From assembly GCA_946498245.1 (NCBI GenBank), contig CAMMNN010000008.1, positions 1-64,000 of the forward strand: a DNA stretch of 64,000 nt, read 5' to 3'. The position numbers and the translations under genes were made by a program. The notes beneath the pieces are model-generated. The model did no database searches. It was not told where the DNA came from and saw only the letters and a list, made by a program, of their open reading frames with translations. The first letter of the stretch is position 1, and the number at the start of each line of letters is the position of its first letter. This document shows positions 1-8,697 of the stretch, one piece after another. The DNA comes from an uncultured Clostridium sp. (GTDB lineage Bacteria > Bacillota > Clostridia > Lachnospirales > Lachnospiraceae).

Positions 1-103
1 CTTGAATATAAATATCGCAGGTAAACTGATTCGCTGTCCTGACAAGATAGGATATTGGCAACGTGCGATACGGGGCCAGGATGTTAACTCGTTTTGTCAA
101 CAT
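1..103 (-). CDS. HPr-family-like protein, N-terminal part only, active-site His absent
   Basis: This gene is too short for the ORF track and runs off the left edge of the window. It starts at an ATG behind AAAGGGGTGAGG and reads MLTKRVNILAPY, then LPISYLVRTANQF and CDIYIQ. The pattern of a first beta strand, then a helix with LV..AN.F, then D-I-x-I matches the N-terminus of HPr phosphocarriers. The usual GLHARPA loop is replaced by PYRTLPIS, so the phosphorylatable His15 is missing and PTS phosphotransfer is not expected. It lies 145 bp beyond the end of the polysaccharide operon on the same strand. Assignment rests on 34 residues only and is an inference; a non-HPr alpha/beta protein is possible. 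Confidence 0.5.
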   Translation of the reverse strand, partial: MLTKRVNILAPYRTLPISYLVRTANQFTCDIYIQ

Positions 104-248
104 ACGCCTCACCCCTTTAACATTAAAAAGCGATTGTCAAACAGTTACTAAAAGCCCCCATTGTTTTCATACAATTATTCTACTATACTTTTTTCCATTA
201 GACAATAGACAAATTCTTAATTTTGTATAAAAACACCAAGGAAATCCC

Positions 249-1193
249 TTATTCTTCTAAATTTTTTGTTTCTTCCACAATATAAATAGGCCGATCCTTC
301 AGCTCGTTAAAGAGAATGGCGATATATTCGCCGATAATCCCCACAATGGCAAAGAGCATGGCAAACATAAAGCAGATTAACACCACAATGGTTGCGTATC
401 CGCTGGGGGCTCCCTGGCGGGTAATCAGCGTATAGATCAGCACGATAATTCCTAAAAGAGCGGAAAATCCGCCGGCGTAAATGCCTAATTTCAGAGGCAT
501 ATTGGAAAAGCACAGTATCGTATTTACGGAAAACTGAAACAGCTTCTTTAAGCTGTATTTGCTTTCGCCCGCAACCCGGGGGCGGGCCTCATACTGGATA
601 GAGGCTCTGGGAAAGCCGATGTTCTGGACGTAGCCCCGCAGGAAACGCACCCGTTCCCGGTAATTTTTTTTCAGCACATTGGCCGCTTTTCTCCCTACTG
701 CAAAAAAATCCGAAGCGTTGGCCTCCAGGCTGACGTCCGCTATCCGGTTTATTACTTTGTAAAAAGCCGCGGATGTAACATTTTTCACCCATCCGGCGCT
801 GGTATTGCTGGTACGGACCATGGTAATGATCTCATAGCCCGCTTCCAGTTTATTTATAATCTCTTCCAGATATTCCGGCGGATGCTGGAGATCCGCGTCC
901 ATACAGACCACGCCGTCTCCGCTGCTATAATCCATTCCGGCAATCATGGCCGCTTCGTGGCCAAAATTTCGGGAAAATTCGATTACCTTAATCCGGCTGT
1001 CCTGCCCCGCCAGTTCCCCAAGAATCCGGCTGCTGGCATCCACGCTTCCGTCATTGACGAAAATCAGTTCCCAGTCCCACGGCAGTTTTTCCAATATGGG
1101 AACCGTATACCGGTAAAATTCTCCCAAAGCCTGTTCTTCATTGTAAACGGAAACCACTACTGACAGACATTTTCCGTTTCTTTTTTCCTTCAT
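249..1193 (-). CDS. GtrB/DPM1-like family 2 glycosyltransferase with two C-terminal membrane helices
   Basis: Membrane-bound GT2 enzyme of the type that transfers a sugar from a nucleotide donor to a polyprenyl phosphate (GtrB, ArnC and dolichyl-phosphate mannose synthase relatives). The GT-A fold start VVVSVYNEE is near residue 10, the metal-binding region reads CMDADLQHPPEYL near residue 95, and two hydrophobic helices follow at about 225-250 and 262-290. The track begins at a GTG, but GGAGG lies eight bases before the internal ATG at 1193, giving MKEKRNGK as the likely start (314 aa). It is the last gene of the polysaccharide operon, downstream of a LicD gene. The probable role is making a lipid-linked monosaccharide for the neighbouring membrane glycosyltransferases; the donor sugar cannot be read from sequence. 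Confidence 0.85.
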   Translation of the reverse strand: MKEKRNGKCLSVVVSVYNEEQALGEFYRYTVPILEKLPWDWELIFVNDGSVDASSRILGELAGQDSRIKVIEFSRNFGHEAAMIAGMDYSSGDGVVCMDADLQHPPEYLEEIINKLEAGYEIITMVRTSNTSAGWVKNVTSAAFYKVINRIADVSLEANASDFFAVGRKAANVLKKNYRERVRFLRGYVQNIGFPRASIQYEARPRVAGESKYSLKKLFQFSVNTILCFSNMPLKLGIYAGGFSALLGIIVLIYTLITRQGAPSGYATIVVLICFMFAMLFAIVGIIGEYIAILFNELKDRPIYIVEETKNLEE

Positions 1194-1213
1194 CGTCAGT
1201 TCCTCCACCTGCC

Positions 1214-2041
1214 TTACCAGATCCTGATTTCCGTATCGGAATGAGAGGGGAGCCGTTTTTCCTCAGGAGGCAGCGCCATATAGTCGCCGTAAACCAGGGT
1301 TAAGATCTCATGCCAGCCTGCAGGGGCCATAAGCATTTCCCCTTCAAATTCCATATCCACAGTCTGGCTGCACCAGTCCTTTTTTAACGTTACATAAAGG
1401 TAGTCCGGCTGGTAATTGCTGTAATAACACAGGCTGCTTTTTCCTTTCCTGTCCTTTACGGCAGCGCAGAATTGCAGCCTGCGGATAAATTTCATAGGCA
1501 GCAGACGGCCCACAGTGGAAAGTCCCGCCACCATAGCCTTTTCCGGAAACGCGTATTTGGCAAAGTCCAGGCGGAATCGGTGGCCCATGGCCAGACCGTA
1601 AATGGCTTTATGGAGAAATTTGGTAAACCCGGCGGAAACCGGATTCTCCGGCAGTTCATCCAAAATAAATAAATCTACCCAGAGATGGTTTAGCTTTCCC
1701 TCATAAAAATCCATTTCCGCACTGTCTTCATGGGTACTGCTTCTGTCATAAAGTATCCGGGCCGTAAAGTCAAAAAACGCCCTTCCCCCTCTCAAATCTC
1801 CGGGTTCCAAAAGCGTCATGCCATCCGGCAGATGCTTCCGGGCCGCCCGGATAAAGCGAGTGTAATTTTCCCGGGTAAAGGCTACGTCCGCGTCGTCGTC
1901 CCAGGGAATAAAGCCCTTATGCCGGACTGCGCCCAAAAGGGTTCCTGCGTCCAGCAGATACTGAATCCCCTCTCTGCGGCAGATCTGGTCAATGGCCTTT
2001 AAAATTTCCAGATTGGCCTGGTGAACTTTCGTAAGATCCAT
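1214..2041 (-). CDS. LicD family (phosphorylcholine/phosphosugar) transferase
   Basis: The 275 aa protein carries the LicD family hallmark near residues 25-55: LLDAGTLLGAVRHKG followed by FIPWDDDADVAF, the Asp-rich nucleotidyltransferase-like motif. LicD proteins attach phosphorylcholine or other phospho-substituents to surface glycans. No choline uptake or activation genes (licA, licB, licC) are in view, so the phosphodonor may not be CDP-choline. There is a good site (AGGAGGAGCT) before the ATG, with a 13 bp gap to rfbH upstream and a few bases to the GT2 gene downstream, so it is co-transcribed. Expected to act in the cytoplasm or at the inner membrane face on lipid-linked glycan. Family certain, substrate unknown. 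Confidence 0.85.
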   Translation of the reverse strand: MDLTKVHQANLEILKAIDQICRREGIQYLLDAGTLLGAVRHKGFIPWDDDADVAFTRENYTRFIRAARKHLPDGMTLLEPGDLRGGRAFFDFTARILYDRSSTHEDSAEMDFYEGKLNHLWVDLFILDELPENPVSAGFTKFLHKAIYGLAMGHRFRLDFAKYAFPEKAMVAGLSTVGRLLPMKFIRRLQFCAAVKDRKGKSSLCYYSNYQPDYLYVTLKKDWCSQTVDMEFEGEMLMAPAGWHEILTLVYGDYMALPPEEKRLPSHSDTEIRIW

Positions 2042-2054
2042 AGCTCCTCCTGTT

Positions 2055-3431
2055 TTATCTTTGGATTCCCTCGCAAATGGTTTTTGCCATATAGTCGATC
2101 ATCTCGTCCGTCATACCGGGATAAACGCCTACCCAGAAGGTGTCCTTCATAATGCGGTCCGTAACCTCCAGGCTTCCGGCGATGCGGTAGCCCGCCCGTC
2201 CCTGTTTCCGGCCTTCTTCGTTTTCACGATTCCAAATGGTCCGCATTTCGTCAAAACAGGGGTGTTTTGTCAGGTTCCCGGCAAAAAGCATACGGGTTTG
2301 GATCCCCTTGCTCTCAACGTACTGAACCAGACGGTTTCTGTCCGTCCCTTCTTTGCAGGTCAGCAAAAAGCCAAACCAACTGGGCTTGGAGTCCGGGCAG
2401 GCCTCCGGGAGAATCAGCCTATCTGCTGTACCTGCAAGTCCTTCTTTCAGCCGTTTAAAATTGCGGCGGCGCTTTTCTACAAATTCCGGAAACTTCTTTA
2501 ACTGGGCGCAGCCAATGGCTGCCTGAAGATCCGTAGCTTTCAGGTTGTAGCCGAAATGGGAATAGACATACTTGTGGTCGTAGCCCAGAGGAAGCTCCCC
2601 GTACTGCTTGTCAAAGCGATGGCCGCAGAGGTTGTCCCGGCCTGACGGGCATACGCAGTCCCGGCCCCAATCCCGGAAAGAGCGAATAATTTTATTTAAA
2701 AGAGGATTGTCCGTGTAAACGGCTCCGCCCTCTCCCATGGTCATATGGTGGGGAGGATAGAAGCTGGAGGTTCCAATATCTCCGATGGTTCCTGTAAGGC
2801 GCTCCTGGCCGTCTATGGTATACCGGCTTCCCAGGGCGTCGCAGTTGTCTTCCACCAGCCAGAGGTTATGCTTTTGGCAGAAGGCTTTTACAGCCTTTAA
2901 ATCAAAGGGATTTCCCAAAGTGTGGGCTATCATCACCGCTTTTGTCCGTTCTGACAGGGCCTCTTCCAGTCTGGAAACATCAATATTGTACTGCGGGATA
3001 GTAACATCTACAAAAACCGGAACCGCGCCGTACTGGATAGCCGGCGTCACCGTAGTGGGGAATCCGGCGGCCACCGTAATTACTTCATCCCCTCTGCCGA
3101 TTCTGCGTTCTCCCAAAAGAGGGGAGGTAAGGGCCATAAAGGCCAAAAGGTTAGCCGAGGAGCCGGAATTAACCAGGGAGCAGAACCGCACTCCCAAATA
3201 CTCTGCCAGACTCTTTTCAAACTCATCCGTATACCGCCCTGAGGTCAGCCAAAATTCCAGAGCAGAATCCACCAGATTGACCATCTCCTCATGATCGTAA
3301 ACCCTGGAGGCATAGGGGATCCTGTCCCCCTCCTGGTATGGTTTTTTCTGATTATGGAAGGTATCGCAGTATTCCGCCGTAAGCTTTAAAATCTCCTCCC
3401 GCGCTTCCTTCTCACTCATATTTTCAAACAT
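2055..3431 (-). CDS. rfbH: RfbH-type CDP-4-dehydro-6-deoxy-D-glucose 3-dehydrase (E1)
   Basis: Fold-type I PLP/PMP enzyme of the DegT/DnrJ/EryC1 superfamily, 458 aa. E1 dehydrases carry His in place of the PLP-binding lysine and bear a [2Fe-2S] cluster. Both are visible: the active-site stretch reads SSFYPPHHMTMGEGG, with His where aminotransferases have Lys, and cysteines cluster in WGRDCVCPSGRDNLCG. The enzyme removes the C3 hydroxyl of CDP-4-keto-6-deoxyglucose on the way to CDP-3,6-dideoxyhexoses. It directly follows rfbG and rfbF with gaps under 20 bp, giving the canonical F-G-H block. The E3 iron-sulfur flavin reductase that normally partners E1 is not in the operon. Confidence 0.93.
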   Translation of the reverse strand: MFENMSEKEAREEILKLTAEYCDTFHNQKKPYQEGDRIPYASRVYDHEEMVNLVDSALEFWLTSGRYTDEFEKSLAEYLGVRFCSLVNSGSSANLLAFMALTSPLLGERRIGRGDEVITVAAGFPTTVTPAIQYGAVPVFVDVTIPQYNIDVSRLEEALSERTKAVMIAHTLGNPFDLKAVKAFCQKHNLWLVEDNCDALGSRYTIDGQERLTGTIGDIGTSSFYPPHHMTMGEGGAVYTDNPLLNKIIRSFRDWGRDCVCPSGRDNLCGHRFDKQYGELPLGYDHKYVYSHFGYNLKATDLQAAIGCAQLKKFPEFVEKRRRNFKRLKEGLAGTADRLILPEACPDSKPSWFGFLLTCKEGTDRNRLVQYVESKGIQTRMLFAGNLTKHPCFDEMRTIWNRENEEGRKQGRAGYRIAGSLEVTDRIMKDTFWVGVYPGMTDEMIDYMAKTICEGIQR

Positions 3432-3448
3432 AGCAAGTCTCCTTTTCC

Positions 3449-4507
3449 TTATAGAAAGAACTCCCGTATCTGCTGATCCGTCACCTTCGCCATATCTTCA
3501 CCCTTTAAATAGGCGCGGGACCATTCCACTGTCTTTTCTACCGCTTCTTTTACATGGTACCTGGGCCGCCAGCCGAAAACCTTTTTAATCCTGGAGCAGT
3601 CCAGTTTTAAAAAGCTGGCCTCATGAGGCCCTCCGTCATACCGGTTGATCCACTGGAGCCCGTCTCCCCAGGCTTCGCAGAATAAATCCGTCAGACAGCC
3701 CGTGGTAACACAGTCTGTGTCGTCAGGCCCTACGTTATAGTATCCCGCCTTTTTTCCGTCCTTATACTGTTCCATAGCGATAGCCAAGTACACTGCCAGA
3801 GGCTCCAGCACGTGCTGGTAAGGCCGCACGGAATGGGGATTCCTTACAATAATATCCTTCCCGGCAGCAGCCGCGCGGATACAGTCCGGAATGATACGGT
3901 CATTGGCAAAGTCGCCTCCCCCGATCACATTCCCTGCCCGGGAGGTGGAAATGGCGCAGCGGCCGTCTTCAAAAAAGGACTTTTGGTAGCTGTGGGTTAC
4001 CAGTTCGGAACAGGATTTGCTGTTGGAATAAGGGTCATAGCCATCCAGGGGATCGCACTCCCGGTATCCGTATTCCCATTCCCGGTTTTCGTATACCTTA
4101 TCTGTGGTAACATTGACAAAGGATCTCGTTTCCGTACCCCGGCGAATGCATTCCAGAATATTTACGGTTCCCATTACATTGGTTTCATAGGTGTACACCG
4201 GATCCTTATAGGAATCCCGGACAATGGGCTGGGCTGCCAGATGGAACACAATCTCCGGCTTTGCCCTCTCAAAAGCTCTGGAAAGGCTTCCTAAATCCCT
4301 GATGTCGCCAATTTGGGAATCCATTGCCTGGTCCATGCCGATAATTCGAAAAACTGCGGGATCCGTAGGGGGTTCCAAGGCGTAGCCATAGGTTTCTGCC
4401 CCGCAGAGAGCCAGAATCCGGCAGAGCCACGTTCCCTTAAAGCCTGTGTGTCCCGTTACAAAGACCCTTTTACCTTTATAAAATTCAGACAATTCCTGCA
4501 AAGTCAT
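3449..4507 (-). CDS. rfbG: CDP-glucose 4,6-dehydratase
   Basis: Short-chain dehydrogenase of 352 aa, matching the family length. The NAD-binding glycine motif is VTGHTGFKGTWL near residue 16. The central helix DVATFHLAAQP-type motif appears as VFHLAAQPIV. The catalytic YxxxK is YDPYSNSK near residue 155, and VTTDKVYEN supplies the catalytic Thr-Asp-Lys region. The enzyme converts CDP-glucose to CDP-4-keto-6-deoxyglucose in the cytoplasm. It lies between rfbF and rfbH with an AAGGAGAG ribosome site, as in Salmonella and Yersinia O-antigen clusters. Confidence is high because sequence motifs and gene order agree. Confidence 0.94.
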   Translation of the reverse strand: MTLQELSEFYKGKRVFVTGHTGFKGTWLCRILALCGAETYGYALEPPTDPAVFRIIGMDQAMDSQIGDIRDLGSLSRAFERAKPEIVFHLAAQPIVRDSYKDPVYTYETNVMGTVNILECIRRGTETRSFVNVTTDKVYENREWEYGYRECDPLDGYDPYSNSKSCSELVTHSYQKSFFEDGRCAISTSRAGNVIGGGDFANDRIIPDCIRAAAAGKDIIVRNPHSVRPYQHVLEPLAVYLAIAMEQYKDGKKAGYYNVGPDDTDCVTTGCLTDLFCEAWGDGLQWINRYDGGPHEASFLKLDCSRIKKVFGWRPRYHVKEAVEKTVEWSRAYLKGEDMAKVTDQQIREFFL

Positions 4508-4522
4508 GGTTTCTGCTCTCCT

Positions 4523-5299
4523 TTAATCTTCCCAGATCTTCCATGGGGCCTGTCCTGACTGCCACATGGCTTCCAACTGCTGTCTGTCCCTCTGGGTGTC
4601 CATGCATTTCCAAAAGCCATTGTGGCGGTATGCCATTAGCTGACCGTCTTTTGCCAGATTCTCCAGAGGTTCCTTTTCCAATACCGTCGTATCGTCCTTG
4701 ATGTAATCAAAAATACCGGGGTTAAAGACCATAAAGCCGCCGTTAATCATTGCCCCGTCGTCGTCATTTTTTTCCCGGAAGGCCTGGATTCGTCCGTCTG
4801 CTTCCAAATCCAGAACGCCAAAGCGCTGGCCTACATTTACAGATGTAAGGGTTGCCAGCTTTCCATGGTTTTTGTGGAACTCTGTGAGAGCGCCAAGATC
4901 CACGTCCGCTACGCCGTCCCCGTAGGTCAGCATAAAAGTTTCCCCTTCCACAAAGGGACGGATTCGCTTTACCCTTCCTCCGGTCATGGTATTGAGCCCC
5001 GTATCTACCAGAGTCACCTTCCAGGGCTCTGAATAGTTATTGTGAACCTCCATTTTATTGTTGGCCAAATCAAAGGTCACATCTGATGTATGAAGGAAAT
5101 AATCCGCAAAAAATTCCTTTACCACATACTGTTTATAGCCCAGGCAGATGACAAACTCGTGAAATCCAAACTGGGAATAATATTTCATAATATGCCACAA
5201 AATAGGCTTTTCTCCGATTTCTACCATTGGCTTCGGCTTTAAATGACTTTCCTCGCTGATTCTGGTGCCGAATCCTCCTGCTAACAGTACAACTTTCAT
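4523..5299 (-). CDS. rfbF: Glucose-1-phosphate cytidylyltransferase
   Basis: The protein is 258 aa with the nucleotidyltransferase signature LAGGFGTRISEESHLKPKPM at the N-terminus, the exact variant typical of RfbF (CTP:glucose-1-phosphate). The metal-site region is LTYGDGVADVDL, and the C-terminal FWKCMDTQRD is also characteristic. It makes CDP-glucose for RfbG and RfbH downstream. GGAGGGATAGGGA precedes the ATG, and it starts three bases after the membrane-protein gene stop, so translation is probably coupled. Confidence 0.95.
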   Translation of the reverse strand: MKVVLLAGGFGTRISEESHLKPKPMVEIGEKPILWHIMKYYSQFGFHEFVICLGYKQYVVKEFFADYFLHTSDVTFDLANNKMEVHNNYSEPWKVTLVDTGLNTMTGGRVKRIRPFVEGETFMLTYGDGVADVDLGALTEFHKNHGKLATLTSVNVGQRFGVLDLEADGRIQAFREKNDDDGAMINGGFMVFNPGIFDYIKDDTTVLEKEPLENLAKDGQLMAYRHNGFWKCMDTQRDRQQLEAMWQSGQAPWKIWED

Positions 5300-5302
5300 T
5301 CC

Positions 5303-6751
5303 CTATCCCTCCTGTCCTCCGGCCTGTTTTGCCCCTTCTTCCGGACGGCCGAACACATTCCAGTGATTTTCTTCTAAAATACCAAGAGCCGCCCGAATCT
5401 TTTCGGGCCCTTTCCGGTATTCAAAAATGCTTTCCAGATCCTCGTCGCTGATATTGCGGTAATCCAGCGCCGCCTGAATCTTTTCTTCATAGCGTTCCCT
5501 GCGGTACGGCGCTTTCTGCAGCTCGTCCGCCGTCGTAACCACATTTCCCGCCAATATGATACAGCAAAAGGCCGCTGCGGCTATTTTTTCCGCTCCATAG
5601 CCCTTCTTAGGCTTTGCTGCTTTTTTTACAGCTTCCAGTTTCCATACCAGGGCAGCCGTCAGAAGGATCCCCAGGATTCCCATCTGAAACTGCAGGCCAT
5701 AACGGGAACTCATACCGTAGTTTTCCTGTTCCAAAAAGATCCAGCGGGAAATGAGAATCAGCACGTGGCTGCAGCCGCCGGATAAGATCAGCAGCAGCGG
5801 AAAAATCGTTCTCTCGTAGAGACGGTATCTGGCATTGAGCCACAGGGCCAGCAGATACCCCGCCATAACTCCCAGTCCAATGGCCAGCATAACCCGGTTT
5901 GGCAGGTGAAGCTTTAATTCCATAGTTTCTCCGCCTAAAAACATGGAGGCAAAGGATTTGATAAAAAAGGCCGGGAAAAATTTAGGATTCTGGCCAAGGG
6001 CCTCTATTAACGTCAGATCCGTGGCCCCTGCGTGTTCCTCCACAGTGCAGGCATTGCTTATCAGATACAGTCCTAAGGGAATCAAAATACAGATCAGATA
6101 TTTTCCCCAGGGGAGTTCTCTTTTCTCCTTTTTTACAAAAGACCAGAGAATCAAAAAGCCGTATACCACTATCATGACTCCGGAATAAACGGCGCTGTAC
6201 TGTCCCGCAATTCCCAGGGTAATGAAAAACGGAAGAATTGTCAGGAGAATGTCGTCGCGCCTCCTCCTTTGATCCAGAGGATTTTTTCTGGCCTGCCAGA
6301 CCCGATCCAAAACAAGGTAGTAATAATAGAAGCAGGCAAAGGCCCAGAAATGCGCCCAGCCGCTTCCATTAATCAGCATCTCCCATTTGTTCAGGCCAAA
6401 CATGAGCACAGCCGCAGCGGCAGCCGTTATCAGCCCCAGTCCCTGTTCCCTGGCGTATTTTCCCACACAGAGTCCTGCCGCCCCCAGGCCCAGGATCCCC
6501 AAAACCTGATCAAAACGGACGCTGAAATGGAAAAACTCCGTATTGATCCCTCTGGCCAGATAATTAATGGGAATCCGGGTCAGAATATCAGCCACAAAAA
6601 ACTTTTCAGGATTCCACACATCAGGCAGATAGGAATTAATGAGCCTGATGTAGTCGGAATAAACCACGTCCCTGGATGCGGAAATGACGTACCACAGGCA
6701 AAAAGCCATTCCGGCCAGCGTAAACAGGATATATCCGTAAGACCGTTTCAT
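5303..6751 (-). CDS. Polytopic membrane protein of the polysaccharide operon (GT-C-like, unrecognised)
   Basis: The 482 aa protein has about ten hydrophobic segments and begins with a signal-anchor-like helix (YILFTLAGMAFCLWYV). A short soluble C-terminal tail (about 425-482) is rich in charged residues. After the first helix is a loop with DYIRLINSYLPD, an acidic first extracytoplasmic loop as often seen in GT-C glycosyltransferases that use polyprenyl-phosphate sugars. I do not recognise the exact family. Its position between two other large membrane proteins and rfbF suggests a role in glycan assembly. The AGGAGG is about 12 bases before the ATG, which is slightly long. Function is inferred from topology and context only. 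Confidence 0.7.
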   Translation of the reverse strand: MKRSYGYILFTLAGMAFCLWYVISASRDVVYSDYIRLINSYLPDVWNPEKFFVADILTRIPINYLARGINTEFFHFSVRFDQVLGILGLGAAGLCVGKYAREQGLGLITAAAAAVLMFGLNKWEMLINGSGWAHFWAFACFYYYYLVLDRVWQARKNPLDQRRRRDDILLTILPFFITLGIAGQYSAVYSGVMIVVYGFLILWSFVKKEKRELPWGKYLICILIPLGLYLISNACTVEEHAGATDLTLIEALGQNPKFFPAFFIKSFASMFLGGETMELKLHLPNRVMLAIGLGVMAGYLLALWLNARYRLYERTIFPLLLILSGGCSHVLILISRWIFLEQENYGMSSRYGLQFQMGILGILLTAALVWKLEAVKKAAKPKKGYGAEKIAAAAFCCIILAGNVVTTADELQKAPYRRERYEEKIQAALDYRNISDEDLESIFEYRKGPEKIRAALGILEENHWNVFGRPEEGAKQAGGQEG

Positions 6752-6792
6752 TATATCGTAAATCCTCCTATTTGTAAAATCCTGAATCTCCG

Positions 6793-8673
6793 TCAGTCCG
6801 CCGTAATCTCCATAATCACGGCCAAACGTTTTTCGCCTCTCTGTTCCTGGGCGTTCTGCATATAGAAATTGTTTTCAAACTCCAGAGAAACTATCTGATA
6901 GGGTTCTGTTTCAATGTCATAATAATAAATGCTTTCTGTCACAGGAAGCTCCGTTTCTAAGGCGCCGTCCCGGTAAATCGCCGTAGTTTCCCCGCCGTTT
7001 AAAATACCGGGGAACATAAACTTCAGACGGATTACTCCCTCTGAGCCTGCCATAACCCGGATAGAGGCGCTTTCGTCCATCCAGCCGTCCCGGTAATAGC
7101 CCTCTGTGATCTCGCATTTTAAGTTCTTTACCAGCCCGGTAATGTCCTGAAAAGCATTGTGCTCCGGTTCTTCCCTGAGAACCAGCATATTCTCCGTTAC
7201 CTGTCCAATATCCAGGATACTGTCAATAAATACTACCTGGGTTCCTTCGGCCTTCCGTTTGGGATCAAAAACCTTAAAAAATGTGTCTGCCGTAAAACGG
7301 CTCATTTCATAGGTGTTTCCTACAATATAAATGGTCTTTCCAAAAATCTCATCACCGTATTTCTCATAGGTTTCTTCCGCCAGAGAATTGTAGCGAAGCT
7401 GGTTGGGCCACAGATACAGCTTGGGATACTGGCTGCGGTAAAAGCTCTCTACGGGAAACAGCAAAATCAGATACAGAGTAAAGGCGGCGGCACAGACGGC
7501 ATACCTCACTGTCTTCTGGCCGTTTTTCAGCTTCTTTTTCTTATCCGGATTTTGCCCCTCAGCCTGCCCGGGTTCCCCAAGTACCCCACACATATAGCAC
7601 AGGAGCAAAAGGGCCGCCGTATAGGATACGTAGATCCAGCGCATTTCTACCCGTACCGTTACACTGGAAGCTCCGATGCACAGGGCGATAAACGCCAGAA
7701 ACAGCAGAACATTTTTCAGGGCCGGCAGCACGTTCTTCCTTTTTTTGAAAAGGGCCCCTGTAAAAGCCGCCGTAAAAATCACCAATAGGCCGCTGGAAGC
7801 GTAAACCAGAAGGCGGATCCAGCGGGGGGAGTCGGCCCATGTCATGCCGTTTAAATGCTCCGGTCCGGCATTGAATCCAAAGATATAGGCCACCTGGCTC
7901 AGTGCGTAGAAAAAGGCTTCCCCAAGGGAAAAGGTGTCTGTCACCTCTGTACCTCCGGTTCCCGCCGGAACAACGGTCCCGATAGCCGCCTGCCGGATTC
8001 CCATCACCACCAGAAACACAGCCAGGGGAGTCACCCATTTCCACAGTTCTCTTTTTTCCCCCTTCTTTCTTCCTAAAAGCAGCACCAGGTAAAACAGTGG
8101 GAGTAGGGCCAGATACCTCTCATGGACGAAACATATGGCAAAGTACAGGCCGCAGGCTCCGTAAAATTCCCCTTTCGTTCCCTCCCGGTTTAAATCCCGG
8201 TAAAGCAAGAGCAAAATCCCCAGAGCCAGGGCCGTGGCCGTCGTTTCCATAAGGCCGTAAACCTGGCTGATCTGGTAATAGGCCATTCTGGAAAGAAGGT
8301 AGCAAATTCCTGCCAAAAATCCGAAAATACTGCCTTTGGCCAGCTTTTTGCCAAACCAGTAAACCAGGGCCGCCACAAGGATATTCAAAACAATATTAAT
8401 GGGAACAAACCAGGTTACGCGGCTCCCTACCAGGGCCAGCTCCAGCCATGCCATTAAGTAATACAGAAAGCGGAAGCGGGTGCTCCCTATGGGAAAATTA
8501 AATTCCAGGAAGGACTGCTCCCCGTAGCAGGACCACAGATACAGATCGTCCATATAAAGGCCTTTAATGGAAATTCCCCGGTTAATGAAAAAGGCAAAGG
8601 CCCCCAGGAGAAGGATAGCAATGGCGTCGTCCTTCCAGTTATTTTTCAGTTCCAGATGTTTCCTTGGTTCCAT
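6793..8673 (-). CDS. Large polytopic membrane protein with C-terminal extracytoplasmic domain
   Basis: The 626 aa protein has a first helix near residue 18 (AILLLGAFAFFIN) followed by a loop with an Asp-Asp pair (LYMDDLYLW), then roughly ten more hydrophobic helices up to residue 415. A soluble domain of about 200 residues follows. The layout resembles GT-C or mannosyltransferase-like proteins that elongate glycans outside the membrane, with the acidic pair in the first loop as a possible catalytic site. The exact family is not recognised. It is in the same operon as two other membrane proteins, with AAAGGACG before the ATG. Alternatives are a glycan acyl-modifying protein or a flippase-associated protein. 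Confidence 0.7.
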   Translation of the reverse strand: MEPRKHLELKNNWKDDAIAILLLGAFAFFINRGISIKGLYMDDLYLWSCYGEQSFLEFNFPIGSTRFRFLYYLMAWLELALVGSRVTWFVPINIVLNILVAALVYWFGKKLAKGSIFGFLAGICYLLSRMAYYQISQVYGLMETTATALALGILLLLYRDLNREGTKGEFYGACGLYFAICFVHERYLALLPLFYLVLLLGRKKGEKRELWKWVTPLAVFLVVMGIRQAAIGTVVPAGTGGTEVTDTFSLGEAFFYALSQVAYIFGFNAGPEHLNGMTWADSPRWIRLLVYASSGLLVIFTAAFTGALFKKRKNVLPALKNVLLFLAFIALCIGASSVTVRVEMRWIYVSYTAALLLLCYMCGVLGEPGQAEGQNPDKKKKLKNGQKTVRYAVCAAAFTLYLILLFPVESFYRSQYPKLYLWPNQLRYNSLAEETYEKYGDEIFGKTIYIVGNTYEMSRFTADTFFKVFDPKRKAEGTQVVFIDSILDIGQVTENMLVLREEPEHNAFQDITGLVKNLKCEITEGYYRDGWMDESASIRVMAGSEGVIRLKFMFPGILNGGETTAIYRDGALETELPVTESIYYYDIETEPYQIVSLEFENNFYMQNAQEQRGEKRLAVIMEITAD

Positions 8674-8697
8674 AGTGGCGTCCTTTCTAAACCGGTG

